In this document: one piece after another, positions 25,879 to 35,008 of the stretch | Position numbering within the stretch: position 1 is the first letter of the stretch | How the letters are laid out: every line of letters starts with the position of its first letter | Source of the DNA: Brachybacterium sp. EE-P12 | GTDB taxonomy: Bacteria; Actinomycetota; Actinomycetes; Actinomycetales; Dermabacteraceae | DNA length: 64,000 nt | Direction: 5' to 3' | Assembly: GCF_003711805.1 (NCBI RefSeq) | Contig: NZ_QXCP01000003.1 | Span: 248,001-312,000, forward strand | Notes under the pieces: model-generated | Database searches by the model: none | What the model saw: only the letters and a program-made list of their open reading frames with translations | Told to the model about the DNA's origin: nothing | Position numbers and translations under genes: made by a program

Positions 25879-26895
25879 GTGATCACTCTCGACGCACTGC
25901 GCAAGGTCTTCCCCGCCCCCGGCGGCGGAGACCCCGTCGTCGCGCTCGACGGCATCGATCTCCACCTCGAGCCGGGCCGGATCCACGGGATCGTCGGCCG
26001 CTCCGGGGCGGGCAAGTCCACGCTCATCCGCTGCCTGACGGGGCTGGAGAAGCCCTCCTCCGGCCGCGTCGAGGTCGACGGCACCGACGTCGCCGCGCTC
26101 GACGGCGCCGCCCTGCGCACCGCGCGGCGGAACATCGGCATGGTCTTCCAGCACGCGAACCTGCTGGACTCCCGCACCGCCGCCCAGAACATCGCCCACC
26201 CGCTCGAGATCGCCGGGGTGCCCCGCGCCGAGCGGCAGCGCCGCGTCGCCGAGCTGGTCGAGCTCGTGGGCCTCAGCGGCCGCGAGCACAATCATCCCGC
26301 GCAGCTCTCCGGCGGGCAGATCCAGCGCGTCGGCATCGCACGCGGCCTCGCGGCCGAGCCGAAGGTGCTGCTGTGCGACGAGCCCACCAGCGCGCTCGAC
26401 GGCGCCACCACCCGCCAGATCCTGCGCCTGCTCGCCGACCTGCGCGAACGGCTCGGCATCACCGTCGTGATCATCACCCACGAGATGGCAGTGGTGCGCG
26501 AGGTGTGCGACACCGTCACCCTGCTGCAGGACGGGCGCATCACCCAGAGCGGCGACCTGCTCGACGTCGCCGCGGACCCGCACGGCCCCCTCAGCGCCGA
26601 GCTGATCCCGCTGCCGCCGGCGCCCACCGGCATCGAGGCGCTGGTCGTGAACTGCGACTACGGCGACTCCGAGCGCTTCCGCACCACCGAGGACCTGATC
26701 CAGCTCGCCGAGACCTACGACGCCGAGGCGACCCTCGTCGCCGGCACCATCGAGACCATCGGCGGCCGTCAGGTGGGGCGGGTCCAGCTCGCCCTGCGCA
26801 ACCGCTCGGGGCAGCCGATCTCCCGTGAGGGGCTGACCGCCTTCCTCGCCGAGCTCGAACGTGCCGGCGTCGTCGCCCAGGAGGTGACCGCATGA
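25879..26895 (+). CDS. metN: methionine ABC importer ATPase
   Basis: The 338-residue ATPase couples ATP hydrolysis to D/L-methionine uptake. Walker A GRSGAGKST, signature LSGGQIQR, Walker B VLLCDEP and IITHEMAVV are present. A C-terminal ~75-residue NIL domain (EALVVNCDYGDS... to GRVQLALRN) is the methionine-sensing regulatory domain of MetN. The GTG at 25879 gives the usual N-terminus (MITLDALRKVF). A weak GATGCT box 12 bases upstream suggests a leaderless mRNA. Overlaps metI by 4 bases. Confidence 0.94.
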   Translation: MITLDALRKVFPAPGGGDPVVALDGIDLHLEPGRIHGIVGRSGAGKSTLIRCLTGLEKPSSGRVEVDGTDVAALDGAALRTARRNIGMVFQHANLLDSRTAAQNIAHPLEIAGVPRAERQRRVAELVELVGLSGREHNHPAQLSGGQIQRVGIARGLAAEPKVLLCDEPTSALDGATTRQILRLLADLRERLGITVVIITHEMAVVREVCDTVTLLQDGRITQSGDLLDVAADPHGPLSAELIPLPPAPTGIEALVVNCDYGDSERFRTTEDLIQLAETYDAEATLVAGTIETIGGRQVGRVQLALRNRSGQPISREGLTAFLAELERAGVVAQEVTA

Positions 26896-27593
26896 TCGAC
26901 ACGCTGCAGGAATGGCTCCAGAACCCGCTGCTGACCCGCTGGGACGGCGGCCCCTGGCAGGCCACCCTCGTCACCCTCTACATGACCGCCGTGACGATGC
27001 TGCTCACCGTGCTGCTGGGGCTGCCGCTCGGTGTGGCGCTGTTCGAGACCGACGACTCGCCCTCCCCGTTCGTGCGCCGCCTGAACCAGCTCGTCGGCTT
27101 CGTCGTCAACGTGCTGCGCTCCTTCCCCTTCTTCATCCTGATCATCGCGCTGATCCCGATCACCTCGGCGATCACCGGCCGCTCCACCGGACCGAACGCG
27201 GCGATGATCGCGCTGACCATCGCCGCCGTGCCCTTCGCGGCGCGCCTGTTCGAGCTGAACCTGCGCGAGATCCCCGCCGGGAAGATCGAGGCGGTGCGGA
27301 TGATGGGCGCGACCCGCTGGCAGGTGATCCGTCAGGTGCTGATCCCCGAGGCGCTGCCGGGCATCATCGGTTCGATCACCACCACCACGATCGCCGTGAT
27401 CGGCTACACCGCCATGGCCGGCTCCGTGAACTCCGGCGGCCTCGGCCAGCTCGCGTACAACCGCGGCTACACCGGCTACCAGACCGAGATCATCATCGTC
27501 ACCGTCATCCTGCTGGTCCTCATCGTCATCCTGGTCCAGCTGATCGGCTCCCGTCTCGCGCGCGCGGTGGACCACCGTGCACGCACCGCCTGA
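26892..27593 (+). CDS. metI: methionine ABC importer permease
   Basis: A 233-residue membrane protein with five helices and the EAA loop (PAGKIEAVRMMGATRWQVIRQVLIPEALPG). The start NPLLTRWDGGPWQATLVTLYMT and the helix VLRSFPFFILIIALIPIT are highly typical of MetI. Its ATG overlaps the metN stop. Confidence 0.95.
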   Translation: MIDTLQEWLQNPLLTRWDGGPWQATLVTLYMTAVTMLLTVLLGLPLGVALFETDDSPSPFVRRLNQLVGFVVNVLRSFPFFILIIALIPITSAITGRSTGPNAAMIALTIAAVPFAARLFELNLREIPAGKIEAVRMMGATRWQVIRQVLIPEALPGIIGSITTTTIAVIGYTAMAGSVNSGGLGQLAYNRGYTGYQTEIIIVTVILLVLIVILVQLIGSRLARAVDHRARTA

Positions 27594-27623
27594 TCCCGTC
27601 CCCGCACCCTGGAGGTACTCCTC

Positions 27624-28478
27624 ATGACCGCCCTGTCCTCTCGTACCCTGTCCCGCCGCGGCGTGTTCGCCGCCTCCGGCGCCGGCCTCGCCGCCCTCGC
27701 CCTCGCCGCCTGCGGCGATCAGAGCGAGCCCCTCGCGGAGGAGGGCGGGAGGACCACGGTCCGGGTGGCCGCGACCCCGCTGCCCCACATGGAGATCCTG
27801 ACCTTCGTCAAGGACAACCTCGCCGAGGACGCCGGGCTCGAGCTCGACCTGCAGGAGCAGACCGAGTACCCGATCCCCAACCGCCTGCTCTCCGAGGGCG
27901 AGGTGGACGCGAACTTCTTCCAGCACCTGCCCTATCTCGAGACCGAGATCGAGGAGAACGGCTACGAGCTGACCCCCTTCGAGGGCGTCCACATCGAGCC
28001 GCTGGGCATCTTCTCCGAGTCGCTGACCAGCGTCGACGAGATCACCGACGGGGCTTCCGTCGGCATCCCGAACGATCCCACCAACCGCGGCCGCGCCCTC
28101 GCGCTGCTGGCGGCCGAGGGCCTGCTCGCACTCGCCGACGGGATCGAGCCCACCGAGGCGACCCCGGACGACATCGCCGATAACCCGAAGGGCCTCGCCT
28201 TCGAGGAGATCGACGCGGCGCTGCTGCCCCGCACCCTGGGCGACTACGCGATCGCCGTGATCAACGGCAACTACGCCCTCGAGGCGGATCTCAGCCCGGC
28301 CGAGGACGCCCTCGCCCTCGAGTCCGGCGAGGACAACCCCTACGCGAACATGCTCGTGGTCCGCACCGAGGACAAGGACAACGAGGCCCTGGTGGCGCTC
28401 GACGAGCTGCTGCACTCCGAGGACGTCAAGGCGTTCATCGAGGAGAACTACTCCGGCGCGGTCATCCCCGCGTTCTGA
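27624..28478 (+). CDS. metQ: methionine-binding lipoprotein
   Basis: The 284-residue lipoprotein has a twin-Arg-like signal (SRRGVFAASG) and lipobox LAAC. The NlpA fold shows as TTVRVAATPLPHMEIL, DANFFQHLPYLE, GASVGIPNDPTNRGRAL and NGNYALEADL. It delivers methionine to MetNI. CTGGAGG lies about ten bases before the ATG. Confidence 0.94.
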   Translation: MTALSSRTLSRRGVFAASGAGLAALALAACGDQSEPLAEEGGRTTVRVAATPLPHMEILTFVKDNLAEDAGLELDLQEQTEYPIPNRLLSEGEVDANFFQHLPYLETEIEENGYELTPFEGVHIEPLGIFSESLTSVDEITDGASVGIPNDPTNRGRALALLAAEGLLALADGIEPTEATPDDIADNPKGLAFEEIDAALLPRTLGDYAIAVINGNYALEADLSPAEDALALESGEDNPYANMLVVRTEDKDNEALVALDELLHSEDVKAFIEENYSGAVIPAF

Positions 28479-28503
28479 GCAGTCTGCTGAGTAGCCTGGG
28501 GCG

Positions 28504-29280
28504 ATGAGCCCCGACCAGCACCAGCGTCCCCTGTCCGGCCGCAAGGCCCTGATCACGGGAGCGAGCCGAGGGATCGGCGCCGACATCGCCCGCGCCTACG
28601 CGGAGGCCGGCGCCGATCTCGTGCTCACGGCCCGTGACGGCGCCGCCCTCGAGGAGCCCGCCGCGCGCCTGGCCGACGAGCACGGCGTCCGCACCGCGGT
28701 CCTGGCCGCGGACCTCGCCGACCCCGACGTCCCGGACCGCCTCTGGGACGAGGCCAGCGGGCTGATGGAGGGCCTGGACACCCTGGTGAACAACGCGGGC
28801 CTGTCCCATCCGGAGACGGTCGAGACGCTGCGGACCGTGCACTTCGACGAGACGCTGCAGGTGAACCTGCGCGCCCCGGCCCTGCTCGCGGCACGAGCCG
28901 GTGCGGCGATGGCGGCCACCGGCGGCGGGGCGATCCTCACGATCGCCTCCGCCGCCGCGCTGCGCCCGCTGGCCGAGCACTACGCCTACTCGACCGCGAA
29001 GGCCGGCCTGGTGATGGCCACCCGCACCCTCGCCCTCGAGCTGGGGGAGCACGGCGTGCGCGCCAACTCGATCTGCCCCACCGTGGTGCTCACCGACATG
29101 GGGCAGAAGGTGTGGGGCGAGCAACCGGACAAGGCCGCGCCGATGCTCGCCCGGATCCCGCAGTCCCGCTTCGCCCAGCCCCGCGAGGTCTCCGACGTCG
29201 CGGTCTGGCTCGCCTCGGACGCCGCCTCGATGGTCAACGGCGCCGAGATCCCGGTCGACGGCGGGTACCTGGTCAGCTGA
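28504..29280 (+). CDS. short-chain dehydrogenase/reductase
   Basis: A classical SDR of 258 residues: TGASRGIG at the NAD(P) site, NNAG, catalytic Ser in TIASAAA, and YAYSTAKAG with Tyr-x3-Lys. DMGQKVWGEQPDKAAPMLARIPQSRFAQP in the substrate loop resembles gluconate 5-dehydrogenase/3-ketoacyl reductase-like proteins, but the substrate is undecided. A TAGCCT box lies shortly before the ATG, suggesting its own promoter 25 bases after metQ. Confidence 0.87.
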   Translation: MSPDQHQRPLSGRKALITGASRGIGADIARAYAEAGADLVLTARDGAALEEPAARLADEHGVRTAVLAADLADPDVPDRLWDEASGLMEGLDTLVNNAGLSHPETVETLRTVHFDETLQVNLRAPALLAARAGAAMAATGGGAILTIASAAALRPLAEHYAYSTAKAGLVMATRTLALELGEHGVRANSICPTVVLTDMGQKVWGEQPDKAAPMLARIPQSRFAQPREVSDVAVWLASDAASMVNGAEIPVDGGYLVS

Positions 29281-29298
29281 GCGGTCGACCGGGGCTCG

Positions 29299-31410
29299 TC
29301 ACAGCCGCTCGGTCGCCCCCAGCTGATCCAGCAGCCAGGCGAGCTCGTCCGCTCGCTGCTCCCACTTGCGGTAGCGCCCCGAGCGGCCGCCGTGCCCGGC
29401 GACCATCTCGCAGCGGAACAGGATCGGCCGCTCCGCCTGGTCGGAGGTGACCGTCTCCCGCAGCCGCGCGACCCACTTCGCCGGCTCGACGAAGAACACG
29501 CGCGTGTCGTTCAGCGAGGTCGAGGCGAAGATCGCCGGGTACTCCATGGCGCGCACGTTCTCGTAGGGCGTGTACTCCTTCATGTAGGCGTACACCTGCG
29601 GATCGTGCAGCGGGTCGCCCCACTCCTCCCACTCGCCGACGGTCAGCGGCAGGGACGGGTCCAGGATCGTGGTCAGCGCGTCGACGAAGGGCACTCCGGC
29701 GATGATCGCCCGGAACCGCTCGGGGGCGAGGTTCGCGACCGCGCCCATGAGCAGCCCGCCCGCGCTGCGCCCCTCCGCCCCCAGCCGTGCCGGGTCCACG
29801 AGGCCGCTCGCGCCCAGGTGCTCCGCGGCGGCGACGAAGTCGCTGAAGGAGTTCTTCTTCTCGAGCAGCTTGCCGTGCTCGTACCAGTCGCGGCCCATCT
29901 CGCCGCCGCCGCGCACGTGCGCGATCGCGATGACCACGCCGCGGTCCAGGAGCGAGAGCCGGGTCGGCACGAAGGACGGATCGATCGAGACCTCGTAGGA
30001 GCCGTAGCCGTACAGATAGCCGGGCGCGGTCCCGTCGGCCGGGACCTCGCGCCGTGCGACGACGCTGAGCGGGATCGCGGTCCCGTCGGCCGCCGTCGCC
30101 CACTCGCGGCGCTCGACGTAGAGCGACGGATCGTAGTTCGGCACCGGGGTGACGCGCAGGATCTCGGTGCCGCCGCCGGCGACGTCCCACTCGGCGACGG
30201 TGGTGGGGGTGAGCATGCTGGTGAGCTGGTAGCGCACCGCGGTCTGGTCCCAGTTCGGGTTCGCGTCGAGCTCGACGGTGTCCAGCTCCCCGCCGTGGGT
30301 GATGTCGGCCGCCTGCTCGAGCAGCAGGGTCCCGTCGTCCGCGCGGGGGACGAGCCGCACCGAGGCGAGCCCGCCGGCGCGCAGCTCGAGCGCGACGAAG
30401 CCCGCGAAGGCCTCCGCGCCGAGCAGGCGCTCGCCCTCGCCCGCGACCAGCAGCTCCTCCCACCGCTCGGGGGCGTCCAGCGGAGCCTGCGCGAGGGCGA
30501 AGCCCTCGTGGCCGTCGTTGTGCACCACGAGCAGGCGGTCCCCGGCGTGCTCGACGGTGTAGTCCACGCCGTCGCGCCGCCCGCCCGCGCTCACCGGCGC
30601 GGAGGTCGGGTCCGTGAGGTCCAGCAGCCACGCCTCCGTGGTCGTGGTCGACCCGGACTGGAGGACGAGGGCGGACCCGTCGCGGGAGCGGTCGAAGCCG
30701 ATCATGAACCGCTCGTCGGGCTCCTCGAGCACCAGCACGTCCTCGGCGGGGTCGCCGCCGATCCGGTGGCGCCAGATCTGGTGCTGCCGCCAGGCCTCGT
30801 CGACCCGGGCGTAGAACAGCCACTGCTGGTCGGTCGAGAACGCGATCCCGTAGCCGGTGCCGGTCACGGACTCGTCGACCGCCTCGCCCGTCGCGATCTC
30901 GACGACGCGCAGGGTGAACCGCTCGTCCCCGGCGGTGTCGACGGCGGAGGCGAACAGGGTGTGGTCGGGGGAGGGGAGCAGCCCGCCGAGGGAGTAGAAC
31001 TCGTGCCCGTCGGCCTCGGCCTGCGCGTCCAGCAGCACCTGCTCGCCCTCGAGCATCTCCCCGGCCTCGACGCGGGGCAGCGTGCCCCGGTCCGGCACGC
31101 GCGTGAACATCGGGTAGTCGTGGCCCGCGGTGGTGCGGGTGATGTACCACCAGTCGCCGCGGCGCACCGGCACCGACAGGTCCGTCTCCTGGGTGTGGCC
31201 GACGAACTCGTCGACCAGCGTGGAGCGCAGGCCCTCCAGGTGCGCGGTGCGCGCGTCGGCGTAGGCGTTCTCCGCCTCGAGGTGCGCGATGACCTCGGGG
31301 TCGGTCTTCTCCCGCAGCCACTCGTACGGATCGACCACGGTGTCGCCGTGGAAGGTCCGCTCGGCGGGGCGGCGCGCGGGGGCGGGGGCGTTCGGGTGCT
31401 GGCGGGTCAT
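29299..31410 (-). CDS. ptrB: oligopeptidase B (prolyl oligopeptidase family S9)
   Basis: A 703-residue serine peptidase that cleaves small peptides after basic residues. The N-terminal half is the seven-bladed propeller gating domain. The catalytic domain has GGGEMGRDWYEHG, nucleophile Ser in GRSAGG near residue 548, Asp in SLNDTRV near 635 and His in AGHGGRSGR near 670. The N-terminus (VVDPYEWLRE) is typical. The start codon overlaps the stop of the upstream paralogue by 4 bases, so both are made from one mRNA. Confidence 0.93.
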   Translation of the reverse strand: MTRQHPNAPAPARRPAERTFHGDTVVDPYEWLREKTDPEVIAHLEAENAYADARTAHLEGLRSTLVDEFVGHTQETDLSVPVRRGDWWYITRTTAGHDYPMFTRVPDRGTLPRVEAGEMLEGEQVLLDAQAEADGHEFYSLGGLLPSPDHTLFASAVDTAGDERFTLRVVEIATGEAVDESVTGTGYGIAFSTDQQWLFYARVDEAWRQHQIWRHRIGGDPAEDVLVLEEPDERFMIGFDRSRDGSALVLQSGSTTTTEAWLLDLTDPTSAPVSAGGRRDGVDYTVEHAGDRLLVVHNDGHEGFALAQAPLDAPERWEELLVAGEGERLLGAEAFAGFVALELRAGGLASVRLVPRADDGTLLLEQAADITHGGELDTVELDANPNWDQTAVRYQLTSMLTPTTVAEWDVAGGGTEILRVTPVPNYDPSLYVERREWATAADGTAIPLSVVARREVPADGTAPGYLYGYGSYEVSIDPSFVPTRLSLLDRGVVIAIAHVRGGGEMGRDWYEHGKLLEKKNSFSDFVAAAEHLGASGLVDPARLGAEGRSAGGLLMGAVANLAPERFRAIIAGVPFVDALTTILDPSLPLTVGEWEEWGDPLHDPQVYAYMKEYTPYENVRAMEYPAIFASTSLNDTRVFFVEPAKWVARLRETVTSDQAERPILFRCEMVAGHGGRSGRYRKWEQRADELAWLLDQLGATERL

Positions 31411-33533
31411 CCCTCGAGACTAGCGGCGCCCAGCTGGTCCAGGAGCCAGGCGACCCCTTCGACGTGCAGCGCCTCGCCGTCGGCGAGGGAGTCCGCCATC
31501 CGCAGCAGGATCGGCCGCTGGGCGAGATCGGAGGTGACTCGCTCCCGCAGCCGTGCCACCCAGATCGCGGCGCAGGCGGGCGGGATGTCGATGCCCTCGA
31601 GGGCGGTGGACGCGTAGACCGCCGGGTACTCGGTGGCGCGGATGTTCTCCGCCGGGCTGCAGGCGCGCAGCGCACGGTAGGCGGTCTCGTCCTCCGCGGG
31701 ATCGCCGAACTCGGTCCACTCCTCGAGGGTGAGCATCACCTCCGGGCTCAGCAGCGACTCGAGCGGATCGACCAGCGGCGTGCGGGCGAGCACGGCCCGG
31801 AACAGCTCCGGGGCGCGGTTCACGGCGGCGCCGACGACCATCGCGCCCGCCCCGGTGCAGACGGCGCCGAGCCGATCCGGTGCCGCCCAGCCGGTGCTCA
31901 CGAGGTGATCGGCGCATGCGACGAAGTCGTCCACGGAGTGCGTCCGGCGCTGGCGGCGGCCGTCGTGGTGCCACTGCGGCCCGAGCTCGCCGCCGCCGCG
32001 CACGTGCGCGAACGCGACGACGATCCCGCGGTCCGCGAGGGCGAGCGTCTCGGGGTGCAGCAGCGGGTCGGTCGCGATGCCGAAGACGCCCTCGCCGTAC
32101 AGGATCGCGGGGGCGGTGCCGTCGGCGGCGACGTCCCGTCGGGCGATGAGCGAGATCGGCACGCGGGTGCCGTCGGGCGAGGTCGCCCACAGCCGCTGCT
32201 CGACGTACCGCGAGGCGTCGTGGCCGTGCGCCTCGGAGCGCTGCAGCACGTGGACGTCGCCGCCCTCGAGCGAGGTCTCGACCACGGCCGTCGGGGACAG
32301 GAAGCTGTCGATCCGGCAGCGGACGGTGCGCTGGCGCCAGTCGGGGGTGTGCTCGAGGCGCACGGCGTCCAGCGGGCCGCCGACGGCGACCTCCCGCACC
32401 GCGAGCGTGTCGAGGGAGCCGTCGGCCCGGCGCGGGATCACCCGCACCGAGGGCAGGCCGGCGACGCGCAGCTGCAGCGCCACGAAGCCGGCGAAGGCCT
32501 CGACGGACTCGAAGACCTCGTCCTCCTGCGCGTGCAGCAGGGGGCGGATGCCCTCGGGCAGGGTGCGCGAGCCGAGCGGGGCCTCGGAGAGCACGCAGCG
32601 GCGCGTGGCGGGATCGGGATGCAGCACGAGCAGCCGGTCGCCGGCGTGCTCGACGACCGCGGCGGTGCCCTGCAGGCGGTCCGTGACCGGGGCGGGCGTC
32701 GCCGCGGGGGCGCCGAGGTCCAGCATCCACACCTCGGTCGCGACGGGCGAGGCGGAGCGGATCATGAGCGCGGAGCCGTCCCTGGTGCGGCTCAGCTCGA
32801 GCTCGGCCCAGTGATCGGGCTCCTCGAGCAGCACCTGGTCCTCGTCGGCCGCCGTGCCGAGCACGTGCCGGCGCACCTCCGCGCGCCGTCCCAGGTCGTC
32901 CAGTCGCGTGTGCAGCAGCGCGGAGGAGTCGGCGGAGAACACGGGGTCCGGGCCCGCGCCGTGCACGGTCTCGTCGACGACCTCGCCGGTCGCGGTGTCG
33001 GTGACGACGAGGCGGCAGCCGCCCGAGGCCGCCTCGGCCCGGGCGAGCAGGCGATGGTCGGGGGAGAGGGCCACGCCCAGCACCATGCGGCAGTCCTCCA
33101 CGAGCACCGTCTCGCCGGGCAGCCTGCTGCCCGGCACCGGCTCGGGCACCCCGGCCGGTCCTCGCACGGCCTCGGAGTCCCGCACGCGGGAGAACGTGGC
33201 GCCGTCCAGCGGACCGGAGCGGTCGATGTACCACCAGCCGTCCAGCAGCACCGGCACAGACGGGTCGCTCGGGGCTCCGACCTCGAGGGCCGGGGCGAGC
33301 TGCGCCCGCAGCGGTGCGAGCGGGGCCGTGAGGGCGTCGGTGTACGCGTTCTCGGCGCCCAGGTGCTCCCGCACCTCGGGGGAGCGGATCTCCCGCAGCC
33401 AGCGGAAGGGCAGGTCGGCGGTGTCGCCGAAGAGGGAGCGCAGGACGGTGCGCGGGGCGGGGCGGGGCGGGAACGGGGCCTCGGGAGCTCCCGGGGAGGT
33501 GCGAAGGGAGGCGGGGGCGAGACGTTCGGTCAT
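31407..33533 (-). CDS. oligopeptidase B paralogue without catalytic triad
   Basis: The 708-residue full-length homologue of the downstream oligopeptidase aligns from LPFRWLREIRSPEVREHL to the last line (WLLDQLGAA). GRSAGG is replaced by CTGAGA (Ser to Gly near residue 559), the Asp loop SLNDTRV by ALEGIDI, and the His loop AGHGGRSGR is deleted (DSLADGEALHVEG). The frame is undamaged over 2.1 kb with normal GC3, so it is not a decaying pseudogene. Inference: a non-enzymatic partner or regulator of the active peptidase. GAGAGGAAAG precedes the ATG. Confidence 0.85.
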   Translation of the reverse strand: MTERLAPASLRTSPGAPEAPFPPRPAPRTVLRSLFGDTADLPFRWLREIRSPEVREHLGAENAYTDALTAPLAPLRAQLAPALEVGAPSDPSVPVLLDGWWYIDRSGPLDGATFSRVRDSEAVRGPAGVPEPVPGSRLPGETVLVEDCRMVLGVALSPDHRLLARAEAASGGCRLVVTDTATGEVVDETVHGAGPDPVFSADSSALLHTRLDDLGRRAEVRRHVLGTAADEDQVLLEEPDHWAELELSRTRDGSALMIRSASPVATEVWMLDLGAPAATPAPVTDRLQGTAAVVEHAGDRLLVLHPDPATRRCVLSEAPLGSRTLPEGIRPLLHAQEDEVFESVEAFAGFVALQLRVAGLPSVRVIPRRADGSLDTLAVREVAVGGPLDAVRLEHTPDWRQRTVRCRIDSFLSPTAVVETSLEGGDVHVLQRSEAHGHDASRYVEQRLWATSPDGTRVPISLIARRDVAADGTAPAILYGEGVFGIATDPLLHPETLALADRGIVVAFAHVRGGGELGPQWHHDGRRQRRTHSVDDFVACADHLVSTGWAAPDRLGAVCTGAGAMVVGAAVNRAPELFRAVLARTPLVDPLESLLSPEVMLTLEEWTEFGDPAEDETAYRALRACSPAENIRATEYPAVYASTALEGIDIPPACAAIWVARLRERVTSDLAQRPILLRMADSLADGEALHVEGVAWLLDQLGAASLEG

Positions 33534-33625
33534 CGGAGCGGCTTTCCTCTCGGGGCGGCCGAGCGAGGAGGTTCGTCCACCGCGGCGGTCTCGGCCGTAC
33601 GGGCCGTGGTGGCGCATTGCTGGGG

Positions 33626-33653
33626 ATCAGCTCCCCGGTGAGGGAGCCTGATC
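33626..33653 (-). repeat. hairpin upstream of the peptidase pair
   Basis: ATCAGCTCCC and GGGAGCCTGAT pair (with one bulged base) around a short loop. On the minus strand it lies about 95 bases before the ATG of the peptidase paralogue and covers the stop of the small ORF. It could attenuate transcription or end the short ORF transcript. Confidence 0.4.
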
Positions 33654-33770
33654 GGCGAGCGGGGCGGCGGCGATGCCGCCGGGGACGGGACGACCGCGCG
33701 AGCGGTGCGGGGACGAGGCGGGACGCGGCCACCACGACGACGGCACCTGCGATGCCTGCAGTGCGTTCAT
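33627..33770 (-). CDS. candidate small protein, unknown
   Basis: The frame gives 47 residues with a very good ribosome binding site (GGGAGGAAG, eight bases before ATG 33770). An in-frame ATG at 33806 would add 12 residues. The product is Pro/Ser/Arg-rich with two adjacent Trp (SSWWPRP) and no hydrophobic helix. It lies upstream of the inactive peptidase paralogue on the same strand. Third-position GC is about 83%, only weakly coding-like, so this may be chance. Confidence 0.3.
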   Translation of the reverse strand: MNALQASQVPSSWWPRPASSPHRSRGRPVPGGIAAAPLADQAPSPGS

Positions 33771-33944
33771 CGTGTGCTTCCTCCCGTCGTCGGTGGTCGT
33801 GGCCATCGCGCGGACGCGATGTGAGATGCGCCATGGACGCTACGCTTCCTCTTTAACAGGTATGTGAAAAGTCCTGAAAGCCGATCCGTGGCCCTTCGCT
33901 GGGGGATGATCGGGGCAGGACGCCGCGGAGGAGGACCAGCGAGG

Positions 33945-34871
33945 ATGGCGACGGACGAGCATGAGCGATTCGCTCCCGAGCTGCGCGCCGCCATCGAGCG
34001 CAGCGGGTTGACCCTCACCGCGATCTCGCAGCGGCTGCGGGCTCGGAACCGCCCGGTGAGCGTCGCGACGCTCAGCAACTGGCAGTCGGGTCGGAGCCTG
34101 CCCGGCGGAGGGCAGTCCCTCGGTGTCGTCGCGGCGCTCGAGGAGCTGCTGGGGCGACCCCCGGACTCGCTCGCGGACCTGGTCGGCGGGCCGCGGCTCC
34201 AGGGGCGGGCCGTCCAGGAGGTGAGCTTCGTGGGGAGGCCGACGAGTCGGGAGGTCTTCCGCGAGGCGCTCGAGGAGCTCGGCTTCGCCGGCGCCCAGGA
34301 GTACGCGCACGAGCGCGTGATCCATCAGCTCGCGATCATCGACTCGACGCAGTCGGTGCAGCGCATCGAGCACCGCATGATGGTGCGCGCCCTCGAGTCC
34401 GGGATCTGCCGGCTCCCGGCCGTGCACGTGCTGGGCGCGACCGAGCCCAACATCGCCCCGCGCTACATCCCCACGGAGGGGTGCACGATCGGGCGGCGCG
34501 TGGCCTGGCCGCGGCGGCGCGCCTACGGGGTCGAGTTCCTCCTCGACGGGCGCCTGGACGCGGGTCAGGTCGCCACCTTCGCCTATCGGGTCGAGATGCA
34601 CGCCGCCGCCACGGACGTCACCGGCTCGATGTACTCCGTGCCCCGCCCCGCGAACGACGTGCTGCTCGAGGTCGAGTTCCGCGGCCCGCGCCGCCCGCTG
34701 GACTGCGAGCGCTACCGCCGCACCGGGGCCGGGGAGACGGTCTCCTCGGTCCGGCTGGACCATCGCGACCGCCTCCAGTTCACCGAGGCGCGCTTCGGCC
34801 CGGGCACCTTCGGGCTGCGCTGGTCCTGGGAGGACGACGACGGGCTCGACGAGGACGACGACCTGCTCTGA
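33945..34871 (+). CDS. HTH-domain protein with unknown C-terminal domain
   Basis: The 308-residue product has an N-terminal XRE-like helix-turn-helix (about residues 8-60: LRAAIERSGLTLTAISQRLR and the recognition helix VATLSNWQSGRSLP). The remaining ~240 residues form a beta-rich domain with no recognised family, ending in an acidic tail (EDDDGLDEDDDLL). It probably regulates transcription, perhaps of the divergent peptidase pair. ATG 33945 is preferred because GGAGGAGG stands about ten bases upstream. A GTG at 33864 would extend it by 27 residues. Confidence 0.72.
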   Translation: MATDEHERFAPELRAAIERSGLTLTAISQRLRARNRPVSVATLSNWQSGRSLPGGGQSLGVVAALEELLGRPPDSLADLVGGPRLQGRAVQEVSFVGRPTSREVFREALEELGFAGAQEYAHERVIHQLAIIDSTQSVQRIEHRMMVRALESGICRLPAVHVLGATEPNIAPRYIPTEGCTIGRRVAWPRRRAYGVEFLLDGRLDAGQVATFAYRVEMHAAATDVTGSMYSVPRPANDVLLEVEFRGPRRPLDCERYRRTGAGETVSSVRLDHRDRLQFTEARFGPGTFGLRWSWEDDDGLDEDDDLL

Positions 34872-35008
34872 CCTGCCCGCCCGGCGAGAGGGTCCCTCGT
34901 CAGCGGGGAAGCGGCGACGTATCCTGGAGGGACCCCGCCGGGGCCGCCCGACGGGACGCGGCACGATCGCGGATCGCCGCCTCACGGTCGTACGGGGAGG
35001 TGCCGGAG

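Larger units (their letters stand above)
33534..33944. other. 410-base divergent intergenic region
   Basis: It separates the peptidase pair from the HTH gene. It contains the small ORF and hairpin listed above, and near the HTH gene an imperfect inverted repeat CTTTaaCAGG-N12-CCTGaaAG around 33851-33880 that could be an autoregulatory site. Nothing else is clear. Confidence 0.45.

Noticed and set aside
33864-33944. Upstream GTG start for the HTH protein
   Set aside because: The extra 27 residues are Arg/Gly-rich and unlike a folded domain, while GGAGGAGG directly serves ATG 33945.
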